From Ascocoryne sarcoides NRRL 50072 (taxonomy: Eukaryota > Ascomycota > Leotiomycetes > Helotiales > Gelatinodiscaceae): DNA of 64,000 nucleotides. The position numbers and the translations under genes are program-made. A model generated the notes under the pieces. That model saw nothing but the letters and a program-made list of their open reading frames with translations. It had not been told where the DNA came from and did no database searches. Every line of letters starts with the position of its first letter. Positions within the stretch are counted from its first letter, which is position 1. Positions 9,988 to 19,917 of this stretch are shown here, piece after piece. The stretch lies in the NCBI GenBank assembly GCA_000328965.1, contig KB205940.1, positions 1,380,292 through 1,444,291 on the forward strand, read 5' to 3'.

Positions 9988-11899
9988 ATGGGGTGGTTTG
10001 AGAGATTCCTTCCAAAGGAGGACCGCTATGCGGCGCTCATGCTGTACGGCATGGTGTTCAGTACCTGCTTCAATGGATATGATGCTGGTATCATGACGGT
10101 CATTCTGGCAGATAAGCAGTTTACAGATTACTACGGTGTGAATTCTACCAAGCAGGGCGTTATTGCAACTATCCCTTGGGCAACAACCGGTCAGTACCTA
10201 CCTCTCTCTTAACCCTTACTTGCCAAAACACTTTTGTTCGAGCGAAACCTCACTGGGTTCTCTTGGGCCCGTGTTCTCTATGACAAATAGCTATGCGCAG
10301 GATAGAGATACACTAGGACATGACTGACAAAACTCTGTAGGTTTTGCTCAACTCTGCGTTGGCGGCACTCTGGCAGCTCTTGTTGGGAGACTATGGGCAT
10401 TGAGAATCTCTATCTTCATCATGTGTATCGGAGTGTAAGTGTATCACTCCAATCTCGAATTGCCAGTCTAACATGTCACAGTGTGATTCAAGTCGTTCCC
10501 AACACCTATGGTGTCCTCATTCTCGGCCGTCTGGTTTCGTAAGTCCTCCCTCTACCAAACAAACCCTAGGTCCTTACATCTCCTAGTGGTCTCGGCTTCG
10601 GTTGCGTTTACATTGCCACCAATCTTTACGTCGCTGAATGCGCCCCTCGCTCCCTCCGTGGCTCTTTCGTCGGCACTGTCTCCCAATTCGGCTATCAATT
10701 GGGTACCTTCATTGCTTTCTGGACGGGATATGGCATGTCATACCACACCTCTCCATACAACATCGCCTGGCGAGTCTCCAACCTCATCCAAATCCCCATC
10801 GGTCTCACCTTCATCGTTATCTCGTTCTGGTACCTCGAATCTCCCCGTTGGCTCCTCGAAAAATACCCCGAAACGCCGGAACGCTGCCTCAAAACACTGG
10901 CGACGTTGAGAAACGGCAAAGTCGATGATGAGAGGATAAAGCAAGAGTTCCACGAGCTGATCACCAGCCACGAGTACCGAAAGAATTTCCAAACTGGATA
11001 CAGGGGCTTATTCGCCACAAAAGGGATGCGGAAGCGTCTCCTCTACGGCTTCTATGCCACCGCCCTTCAACAATTTGGTGGTATCGCAGCATTAACCATG
11101 TACGCAGCCCTCATTTACGAATCCCTCGGCTGGAACCAAGGTCACCAAGCTCTTGCCATCAACGGCATCCAAGCCGCCCTCCAACTCGTCATCGTTCTCG
11201 TCAATACCTTCACCGTCGACCGCTATGGCAGGAAGACCCTGCTCATCTTCGGTTTCGCCATACAGAGCCTGGCGCTCTTGATTTTGAGCAGTTTGACTAC
11301 GAGCTTCCCCAACAACACAAACAAGGCGGCGTGCGTGGCGGAGATTGCTATGTTGTTCATTGTTGGCTTGACTTATTGCTGGAGCAATGGGCCTATCACA
11401 CCCGCAATGTTTGTCCCACCTACCTTTTCCCATTTTCCCCCTGCCCTTTTACCAATCACTCTCGAAACAAGAGAAGTCAATTTGCTAACCGTAAAATTAT
11501 TGCAGTGCTTCTGAAATCTTCCCCCAAGAGGTCCGCGACAAGGCATTTGGACTCTCCCTCCTCGGCCAAACCGTCTGCCTCCTCGCCCTCACCCAACCCT
11601 GGCCCCGCTTCAACGCCGAAGTAGGCGCCAAATCCTACTGGCTCCTCTTCTGCCTCAACGTCGTGGCGCTCATTTCGGTGGTGCTCATCCTCCCCGAGAC
11701 GAAGGGCGTCTCGCTCGAGCGTATGGACAGGTTGTTCGGCGAGGCGGATGCCGTGGCGGCGGGCGAGGAGCACACGGCGGCCGAGAAGATCGAGGCCATC
11801 ACGTATAGTGCGGGTGTTGGGGAGCATGTCGAAGGCGAGGGGGTGACGGTAGCGAATGCCGAGGAGAAGAGGGTAGAGGTTGCGGAGGAGAAGGTCTAA
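9988..11899 (+). CDS. MFS sugar transporter
   Basis: Five exons (9988-10189, 10341-10434, 10482-10538, 10587-11408, 11506-11899) join in phase to a 522-residue protein. Sugar-porter landmarks are visible: GYDAGIMTVILADKQF in helix 1, a long first loop, WYLESPRWLLEKYPET (PESPRW-type signature) after helix 6, TVDRYGRKTLL after helix 8, and LPETKGVSLERMDRLFG at the end of helix 12. The C-terminus is a Glu/Ala-rich cytosolic tail. It would import mono- or oligosaccharides across the plasma membrane by proton symport, as the family does. The substrate is not readable from sequence, but divergence from the GH127 gene makes arabinose or arabino-oligosaccharide plausible. The small internal exons (94 and 57 bp) are bounded by GTAAGT-type donors. 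Confidence 0.88.
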
Positions 11900-12526
11900 T
11901 CCCATGGAATAAATAACAGGATAGATACTTATTATACGTTTTGGGGAAGAGAGAAGGATGATCGAGGGACAGATACCCTTGAAATTTTGATTTCGGATAT
12001 TCTAAAGATTATATGTACTCACAATTTATTTAAGCATATCCTTCATAGGTTCGACGTACTAAATTAAGTTCTTAAACCCCAGAGCAAAATGCAAGATGGG
12101 ATAATATAAGCGGAGAAGATACCATTCTTGTAGAGGCTCTGATTTGATTCATTTGGTATGTTTCTAGAGTAGGTATTCACGCCCTGCGGCTCCCTTTGTT
12201 TATGCGAGTACCTAGTGTGTTCAAGAATCTTAGCCTACCTGTAACAAACTTCTACGGCGTGAAAAGCAGCCGAAAATCCAGTGGCAACGTTTTGCAAAAC
12301 AAAAATCCATATTTCTGCCCCAAGTTCGAGTCAGGTACGGATCTATCATCTTCGGCATTCAGCTTCTTTGGAATGCCGTTTTGTTCTCGTCCTACGCCAA
12401 AGAAACCAAAGGTCAAAGATTCTACTTTCCGAACATAGGAGAAGAGACCAAGTATATAATAGTCAATTCCTTAGGGTAGAAAAGCTTCGCCAGCTAAATG
12501 CAATTTCCATGTAAAAGTACATCTCC
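11900..12526. other. Convergent gene-free interval
   Basis: 3' flanks of the transporter (plus) and the 2EXR gene (minus). It is AT-rich with no coding or RNA signal. Confidence 0.5.
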
Positions 12527-13703
12527 CTATCGATCATCCTCCTGAACCTTGACGTCCTCGCCGTAATGCTTAGGCTTAGGCTTGCACAGCTCATCGGAAA
12601 GCAAGCGTTGCATGCTGAACACTTCATCTTCCGTTCGCTTGCCACTGCTCCTCATAGGTGCATTGCTGACATGAACCCCAAACTTAGCGATCCCCCGAAT
12701 TTGCATCAGCTCCTCGATACCACAAGCATCACTCAATCGTACAGGTTTTTGGTTTGCCCGGAAGTAATTCTGCATCGTTTCCTCGCGTTTTGTCACGTTG
12801 TGCGTCGTAGATGTACTGATCTTGACAAATAATTCGTCAAGGTTTGGGCATTTCATAAGAAGTGGGATGGAAACCTCAGCCTTCGACCCACGCCAGTGGA
12901 AAGAAACAGAACGGGTATTATGACGAACAACCTCGGAGCGAAGACAATACAACATTTTGCATGTGCAGGAGAAGGAGAGGGTTTTTCCGCTGTACAGAAG
13001 TGGGAGCACTTCTTCAGAGATGGCCTTGCAGGTGAGAGCAATAGCGAGATCCAGCCTGAAGTGTGGAGGAGATCCGTAGTCAGAAGAAGGGCAGGAACCA
13101 CTAGGGCACCATGTAGCAATCGGTATTTTATGATGGAGACTCTCGTATCTGATACAATTGCTGGTTCCGAAGCTGAGCCTATAGATTCGGTTCCGGAGCT
13201 CACTGGGAAGTTTTCTGAAGGGGAAGTGTCTATCTTCAAGGGGTTTGCCTAGTAACTTAATTAGACAAAGACGCTTGTACACATAAATAAGAGGAGGACA
13301 AACTGGAAAGCTTAATCAGTTCACTGCATTTCTTTATCATAGCAACACACAGTCCGGTATCTTCGGGGCTTTCGCTCATGACCTCAGTGCATCTGATGAT
13401 AGTATCGTTGAGCGCAGCGCGCAGACCGGCAGACAAGTAGAGCTTGCGGCAGAAATCTGCTTCATCCACCTTGCCTAGTTGAACGTCATCGTATTCCTTG
13501 AGTATGGCCTTTGTGATCCCAGATAGATCAAGCTTTGAAGGTATGTTGTAGAGACGCTCGATAAAGAAGGTTTGGGTCTTGCTCAGGGTAAGTACTGTGG
13601 ACGATGCTCCCGGGGATGCAGACGCAGCAAATGGCTTCTGGCCCGACTTTTCTCGTTTTTTGGTTTCTCCTTTGCCGGCTGACTTGCGACCTGAAGGGGC
13701 CAT
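12527..13703 (-). CDS. 2EXR/F-box-like domain protein with basic N-terminal extension
   Basis: Exon 1 (13703-13304) and exon 2 (13248-12527) are joined in phase by a 55-bp intron with a weak donor (GTTTGT) and a TAACTTAG-like 3' end, giving 373 residues. I chose the ATG at 13703 (context CTGCAATGGCC) over one at 13748 because a Lys/Gly-rich start (MAPSGRKSAGKGETKKREKS) fits better. Residues about 55-133 form a helical region with no family that I recognise. The second exon contains FPFRKLPSELRNRIYRLSF, the 2EXR/F-box-like signature, followed by LALTCKAISEEVLPLLYSG and LDELFVKIS, as in the many uncharacterised fungal 2EXR proteins. The function is unknown. The two exons could instead be separate overlapping genes, but the matching phase argues for one. 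Confidence 0.6.
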
Positions 13704-13965
13704 TGCAGTAAAGGCGCGTAGATCGATGCGGTAGACTAACGGTACCAAGATCGTTTGATGACGAGGAGCCCGAGGTAGAGTTTGACGAAAGGCGAGGTTG
13801 TTGGTAGCTCAGAATGAAGATGTAAGTTTTGAGCTCTCTTCCGCGTAACGTCGGCAGAGATCGATCGACGTGAAGGAAGGCGTGGGTGGTATGGAAGAGT
13901 GAACCCGCCACGTCGCTGCTGGGTGGAAGATGGGCGTCGTCGGCAGGATCTATCGAGGAGCTGGC

Positions 13966-14634
13966 TCAAGTCAGCCCGAAAGCTGGGTGGGGATGGGGAG
14001 CGGAGATACCTGATCGTATGAGATGAAGAAGACTCAAAGCTGACTGGGGAGGATTGGAGTCGCGATGTGGGGAGTGGGAAGGTTGTTGTTGTCGTTCTCG
14101 ACGATGTTGTTGCTGCATGACGGAAGCAGATTCGTAGATCTTTTTTATTGCGAACGAGGCAGCCTTGTCATGGTGAGACGAAAGGGCAGAAGGCTCGGAA
14201 TCAGAGGGAAGAGCAGGCAAGGCAGGGACGGATGGAGATGGATGATCAAGATGGAAGTTGCAGTTGCATCTGCTGAAACCAGAAGGCACGATAGAGCCCC
14301 AGCTCACGACAACACCACGAGAAGGTTTCTTCATCTTCGTGTGGTGTGAACAAAGCGAGATGGAAGTTGTCACCATGCAGGTGTGATCGGACGGGTGTTC
14401 TTCCAACTTTACAACTTTGGGATCAGGTGTAAAGGATGTAGGCATATCTAGATTCACTCTTGTATGCTTTAAGCGAAAGACTTGTAGGAAATCGAGCCAA
14501 CGAGACTCACATGTTCCTCGATCAAAGAGAGCACGACACGGAAAGAACCGGCTAGATATATCTGCCCGGAAGGACCTCATTGAAAGATAATATAATATAA
14601 GGTATGGCTGGAGAATTCTAGGAGGAGCGGGCAA
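13966..14634 (-). CDS. Possible hypothetical protein
   Basis: An uninterrupted 222-codon frame rich in Ser, Pro, His and Gln (a VMQQQHRRERQQQPSHSPHRD segment) lies between the 2EXR gene and the Cas1 gene. No domain, signal peptide or transmembrane segment is recognisable. Composition alone could keep the frame open, because the opposite strand is also open over part of it. A consensus GTATCT donor near the end could splice it onto sequence closer to the 2EXR gene. I cannot tell a real gene from chance. Confidence 0.2.
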   Translation of the reverse strand: MPAPPRILQPYLILYYLSMRSFRADISSRFFPCRALFDRGTCESRWLDFLQVFRLKHTRVNLDMPTSFTPDPKVVKLEEHPSDHTCMVTTSISLCSHHTKMKKPSRGVVVSWGSIVPSGFSRCNCNFHLDHPSPSVPALPALPSDSEPSALSSHHDKAASFAIKKIYESASVMQQQHRRERQQQPSHSPHRDSNPPQSALSLLHLIRSGISAPHPHPAFGLT

Positions 14635-16519
14635 CGATTTACGGTGGATCCAGAAGAATTATATCGGCAGGCTACGGTCCTACTCCAGGAATGGCAGAGT
14701 AGGTCCGTTGCATTAGATACAGCGGCATACACACCTCTATCGGAAAGTAGATAAATGCAAAGATTACAAACGTAGAGAAGATCTCGAGATTTGCTCGACC
14801 TACACGTTTCGTCCACACCTCGAGCCCCTCATAGTCTTGACGTAGAGCTTGCCAAAGAAGCATCTTCAAAGTCAAAACAAAGTCCTGTGCAAAGATATGT
14901 ACACTCATGTCTCAACTGACAAATTGCAAAGGTCCTCCCATGGAGCAAGAGGAGGTTTCGCACTCAAAGGTCGTTGGAATTTCTCTGGTCTAGTACACGC
15001 GATGTGCATCCAGCTCAAGACCAGCTGGGGAGGAAAGCTGGCCGAGCGAGGCAGAAGACAGGTTGGAAAGGACGGAAAGAAAGGACGGAAAGAAAGACCG
15101 CCCGGACCGTTTTGAATGCCCACCGTACGGTACGCATACATATAAAAGTCGCTCGCTCCCGATCGATGCAGTCAATGAAACCATGTATGATTTGATAACA
15201 GATCCGTTGTAGCAACCAGCAACCCGGCTGGGCTTATCAACGGGATGCTGCGGATCCAATACTGGCTTCAAACATCAAGCGAGTCGGTCCTTGTATTCGA
15301 GGTGTAGAGCGATGATGCTTGGATCTGTCTGTCGTGGCTTGTTGGTATCCTTTATCCTTTATCCTTTGGGTGAAGGGCGAGGATCCGACAAATCCAAAGA
15401 GATAGAAAGATGAAAATCCAAAAAGACAAAAAGATATGAGATTTCGAGTTTCTGCCTGCTGACATAATAAGGCCCTCTTGTTTTGCCCGGAGGGTCGGCT
15501 CGGTCGTATGATAATCCGATCCGGCGGCCGAAATCCGCACAGCTCCACTCCGCCTTTCCTCCTGCACCGGACAAATCCAATCCGATTGAAGTCGATATGG
15601 GCACAACATTCATTCAACCTTCAACCCCAGACTCGAAGGACTTCATTCGGAAGATACGTGGCACACTGTTCTGCCCGCCACCACTATCATTGCGACTCTC
15701 TGATTTCATCCGGAAAAACGTTCGGACGGGCAAGAGAGTCGCGCGGAGAAAGTTGCTACTCCGTATCCGTACTAGCGCAGGAGTCAATCTCAGCCCTCTT
15801 CTTTAACTCCGCCCGCCCTCCGCACGCCGCAGGACGAAAAGTACAACAAAAAGCGAATGGGACCAAGCCCGGTTTGGCAGGTGAGCACAAGATCAGATAA
15901 AGTCGCCGGAATAGTGGAATGAATAGTGGGGGAAGATATCCAATTATGCAAAAGGATGCCCGCCGAGGCTCGCTCGCTCTTTTCTTTGCTTGGACTCCAA
16001 CCGCCGCGCTGAAGAAAGGTCCTTCATCAGATGCGATACGAAGGGAGCTCGCTTTGGCACTCACTCGTCCGAAGCGAGCTGCATTAAAGTACGGAAGTAC
16101 CACCTTGATACATAATCCCGAGTTCCATCACCGGTATCGATCGACAGCGAAATGCTGCCTTTCGACCCTTCACCCGGACAGCAAATATCTGGAGTCCTTC
16201 GTCCACGAGTCCCGGTCCCGATCGGGACACCACCGCGGCCTGAAGATTCCCATCGTCGTCCTTCTGGTAGGGGGAGCGGGCTTGGCTTTCTTTCCGCCTT
16301 CCAAGATCATAGAAATGCCAAGCGTCACCCTCTCCCCTCTCCATTTTCCATTTCCGCTCGCCCCAACATGTTTCCTTCCCAACGATCGTTCCTCTGGTGG
16401 AATTCCTGCTCTGCGACCATCTGTCCAGCTTCCTAGCGGCCGCGAGTATCTGAGCCCTCCTACCACACCCCACGTTTTCGGTGCGGAACACTTCACGTCT
16501 CGAAGTGAGGTGAGATGAA
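14635..16519. other. Gene-free upstream region of the Cas1 gene
   Basis: About 1.9 kb with several open frames on both strands but none with domain-like content. It contains a short ATCCTTT tandem at about 15350-15367 and C-rich promoter-like sequence from about 16150 to 16510. It probably includes the promoter and a long 5' leader for the Cas1 homologue. Confidence 0.45.
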
Positions 16520-19225
16520 ATGATAAGGCCACGGATTCAGACCTCCTCGAAGTTCAAACGAGCGAGCACGGCTGTTGATCGTGTGTTCCAATTGCTCGTC
16601 GCGATTGTCATAGTCGGTGTCGTCTATAGATACTGTTGGATTGGTATGCTACTTGTTGATTACGATGTACTGCCGTGGGCTGACGTGAATTTATCTGCAG
16701 ATGTATCGGATCCCTTCAAGTGTAGAGCCCTGCTGAATAAAGGCGAGTGGCTCGATCCCGGTCCAAGATGGAGCTCTCGAAACCCTTTCCAAAATTGGCA
16801 GCCGCCGGGATGCATCATGCACGAGTACGAGAAGAAGGATATCCAAGAGTGCTTTGGGCGGAAGAGACTGGTCTTTGTTGGTGATTCAACCACACGTCAG
16901 ATCTACTGGGCCGTCACCAAGAAGATGGATCTGGAACGAGCGCAGGACGAGGCCAGAAGCATGCTGGACCAGGAACAAAAACACCGAGATCTCGAATTTA
17001 TCTCTGAAGATGTCACTATCGAGTTTATTTGGGATCCTTGGCTAAACTCATCTGGGCTTGTTCACGAATTGAGGAGGTTCCGCGCCGACCCAGGAGCCAA
17101 TACCGATGGTGGGGCAGATGATAGCGCTGGCTTGCTGCTCCTGGGAGCTCCTGGACTCTGGTATGCGAGGCATGGACAGGAGAATCATGCGAAGGGGTTC
17201 AGAGACGCCATTGACAGAGTTATTCCTTACATGGATCATATGCCCGAAGATGATTCTTCATCGCCAATCCCGAGATCAGAAATCGTTCCCAGATCCCTTC
17301 GGTCTCGACCCGAGCCGAAAAACCTGTTACTACTTGCCCCAATCCAGGTCCCGAAATATCAATCGCTATCTCCTTCCAGAGAAGAGACGATTACGCCCGA
17401 GAAGATTGATAATATGAATGATTATCTTCAACAAGTCTCTGCCCATTCCAAGGCTGATGTTGTCTGGAGTTACTCCCTCATGACATGGAATACAGTCGGG
17501 GCGTATGAAGAGAGTGGACTTCACGTTGTGAATAATGTTGCTCACCGAAAGGCAGATGTTCTTCTGAATTTGCGTTGTAATGCTGCTGCTGCTGCCAGGG
17601 GGTATCCATTTGATCGGACTTGTTGCACAAACTATAGGAAGCCCGGGGGTGTACAATGGGTCATGATTGTCAGCGGGATGCTGCTCTGCCCCGGATTGTA
17701 CTTCCTTCGTCGAAGGCAATTTGTGAGGGTCGGGCGCTTTCTCCCCAACTCGGCGACTCTCACTGCGTTGTCGGTTTTCGCCCTTGTTATCTGCTTCTGC
17801 TTTTATGCTGATCGCACTCAAATTTTTGAGAAGTCTCAGAGACAGTTCCGTAGGAGAGAATTCCTGGCAGCGTGTCTGGTTGCAGGAGCTGCAGGCTTTG
17901 TCTCCATCCGAAGGAGCAAATCCCCAACCCAGAGCGGAAAAGCTTCAACGTCTTCCCAGGATAACGGGTTTCTCTCGAGAGAGCAGACCGAAGAATGGAA
18001 AGGTTGGATGCAATTCATTGTTCTCATATATCATTACACCCACAGCTCAAAAGTTCTCTGGATTTATGAGGTTATAAGACTGTTGGTTGCATCCTACCTC
18101 TTCATGACTGGATTCGGGCATACCATGTACTTCTTGAGGAGGGGTGATTACAGCTTGAAACGAGTCGCTAGAGTTCTGGTTAGGCTTAACCTGCTCAGCA
18201 TCACTCTTCCTTACATGATGCGAACAGACTACCTGTTCTACTACTTCGCCCCCCTTGTTAGCTTTTGGTTTTGTGTAATATACGCTACGATGAGGATCGG
18301 ACGTAGCAGAAATTCAAAGCTTGGATTTCTCATCACAAAGGTTTTACTCTCAGCGATTCTCACAACTTCTTTCACGATGACACCCGGTATATTGGAATTC
18401 ATCTCATCCATATTGAAATCCACCTGCGCGATATCCTGGAACCTGACTGAATGGCGATTCCGGATCTTTTTAGACATGTACATTGTTTACGTTGGCATGG
18501 TTGTGGCCATCCTCTGCAACCGACTATCCCAATTAAGTACCGGTGTCGTCCCCACATCTAGGCTGGACAAAATACTCAAAGTCACAATCACCTACAAATA
18601 TTTGTTCAAAATAACACTCTTCCTCGTCTCTCTCGTCCTCCTTCCCGGTTTCTGGGTCCTCACACGACGCTCGCCGGACAAGCAAGACTACAATTGGTGG
18701 CATCCTTTCATCTCCTTCATTCCGATCGTTAGTTTCATCACACTTCGCAACTCGAATCGCCCCTTTCGAAACCATCACTCGAATGTCTTCGCATGGCTAG
18801 GTCGCTGCTCCCTAGAGACCTATGTTCTACAGTTCCATATCTGGCTCGCGGGCGACACGAAAGGGCTTCTTAGATTAGGTCTTTGGAACCGCTGGGTCGA
18901 GGCTGCTATGCTCACCGCCGTCTTTCTTTGGGCCAGCAGGTCCACGGCGAACGCCACGCAGACATTGACAGAGTGGATTGTTAGTACTCCTAATGATGGG
19001 AGGAACTTTGGTGCCATAGCAGACGACATGAAGGCTTCCCAATATTTATCGCCACTGATGCAACCTGACGAGATGACCCCAGCAACACCATCAAAAGACA
19101 TCAGATCCGAGATTGGAGGACCGAAGTGGCTGGATAGATGGATATTGAAAGTTCGAGATGATTTGAGGTGGAGAATATGCCTGATCCTGGTAACTCTATG
19201 GCTAGGTAATATTTGTTACACTTAA
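16520..19225 (+). CDS. CAS1: Cas1-type polysaccharide O-acetyltransferase, multi-pass membrane protein
   Basis: This single-exon gene encodes 901 residues. One N-terminal helix (FQLLVAIVIVGVVYRYCW) anchors a lumenal PC-esterase/SGNH-like domain with LVFVGDSTTRQIYW (Ser123 in GDS), followed by a block of about 10 membrane helices (about residues 375-860), the layout of Cas1p, which O-acetylates glucuronoxylomannan in Cryptococcus, and of human CASD1. The donor is expected to be acetyl-CoA and the site the Golgi. The second catalytic box, D-G-x-H in the family, reads E-S-G-L-H at residues 331-335, so His335 is kept but the Asp position is Ser. The following block (KADVLLNLRCNAA) is normal for the family. 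The protein is otherwise complete in length, with no frame break. It may use a neighbouring acidic residue or have altered activity. The natural acceptor in this organism is unknown. Confidence 0.85.
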   Translation: MIRPRIQTSSKFKRASTAVDRVFQLLVAIVIVGVVYRYCWIGMLLVDYDVLPWADVNLSADVSDPFKCRALLNKGEWLDPGPRWSSRNPFQNWQPPGCIMHEYEKKDIQECFGRKRLVFVGDSTTRQIYWAVTKKMDLERAQDEARSMLDQEQKHRDLEFISEDVTIEFIWDPWLNSSGLVHELRRFRADPGANTDGGADDSAGLLLLGAPGLWYARHGQENHAKGFRDAIDRVIPYMDHMPEDDSSSPIPRSEIVPRSLRSRPEPKNLLLLAPIQVPKYQSLSPSREETITPEKIDNMNDYLQQVSAHSKADVVWSYSLMTWNTVGAYEESGLHVVNNVAHRKADVLLNLRCNAAAAARGYPFDRTCCTNYRKPGGVQWVMIVSGMLLCPGLYFLRRRQFVRVGRFLPNSATLTALSVFALVICFCFYADRTQIFEKSQRQFRRREFLAACLVAGAAGFVSIRRSKSPTQSGKASTSSQDNGFLSREQTEEWKGWMQFIVLIYHYTHSSKVLWIYEVIRLLVASYLFMTGFGHTMYFLRRGDYSLKRVARVLVRLNLLSITLPYMMRTDYLFYYFAPLVSFWFCVIYATMRIGRSRNSKLGFLITKVLLSAILTTSFTMTPGILEFISSILKSTCAISWNLTEWRFRIFLDMYIVYVGMVVAILCNRLSQLSTGVVPTSRLDKILKVTITYKYLFKITLFLVSLVLLPGFWVLTRRSPDKQDYNWWHPFISFIPIVSFITLRNSNRPFRNHHSNVFAWLGRCSLETYVLQFHIWLAGDTKGLLRLGLWNRWVEAAMLTAVFLWASRSTANATQTLTEWIVSTPNDGRNFGAIADDMKASQYLSPLMQPDEMTPATPSKDIRSEIGGPKWLDRWILKVRDDLRWRICLILVTLWLGNICYT

Positions 19226-19917
19226 TCATGACCAAGTTGATGGAGGCCAGGGCAGTGAAAGCCTACTTAGCAGTTACAGTAATGTAATACATCAGAAAGC
19301 GGGGAAACGCCCCTTTTTCTTAGCACACATACATACCCCTCCTCACACTGGCAGACCCCACCCCAAGGAGGTGCACTCATGAGAGCGCCGAGCCGTGCCG
19401 TTTCAATTGTTCGGCCGTTGCATTTCTGAACGTGTCCTATCCGTAAAAAGCCAGCCTATAATAATAGCCTATACTTCGTACTGCCGTCCGTATGATAGTG
19501 AGGCTCCTTTCTACACGTGTTACCTCCCGGCCGGGAATTCGGAGCGGAACAACATCCCCCGACAGTGCTGCAAGGGCAGCCCATTGGAGCGCTAATTTCC
19601 CCACAGTCCCCACTCCCAAGCATCAGATCAGGGCCATGCATCAAGCAAGAGACATCCCCACCCACCTGATCAATGGACCAGACAACGAAGTTTTGCTCGG
19701 CCATTTTCCATCTTCTTGGTCTGTTGAGTCTTGTTCCTCGATTATCATCAAGCATCGTCAATCATGTAAAAGAAACCGACGACGGTGCTGCTTTCGTGAA
19801 GTTCGTGATATCTGGCTCGAGATCATCAAGTCGTGTAAATGGGTATGGGGACCCCTCATCCGAACCTTCGAATCTCCTCAGGCAAGCTGACCTCCCTCGC
19901 TAGAAAATAATTCGAGC
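19226..19917. other. Upstream region of the C2H2/Zn2Cys6 regulator
   Basis: No gene is seen between the Cas1 stop and the regulator start. Several short upstream ATGs are present, so the leader may contain upstream open frames. Confidence 0.4.

Noticed and set aside
15478..16518. Overlapping frames upstream of the Cas1 gene as possible extra exons
   Set aside because: They carry no Cas1-family sequence, and the Cas1 N-terminus with its membrane anchor is already complete from 16520.
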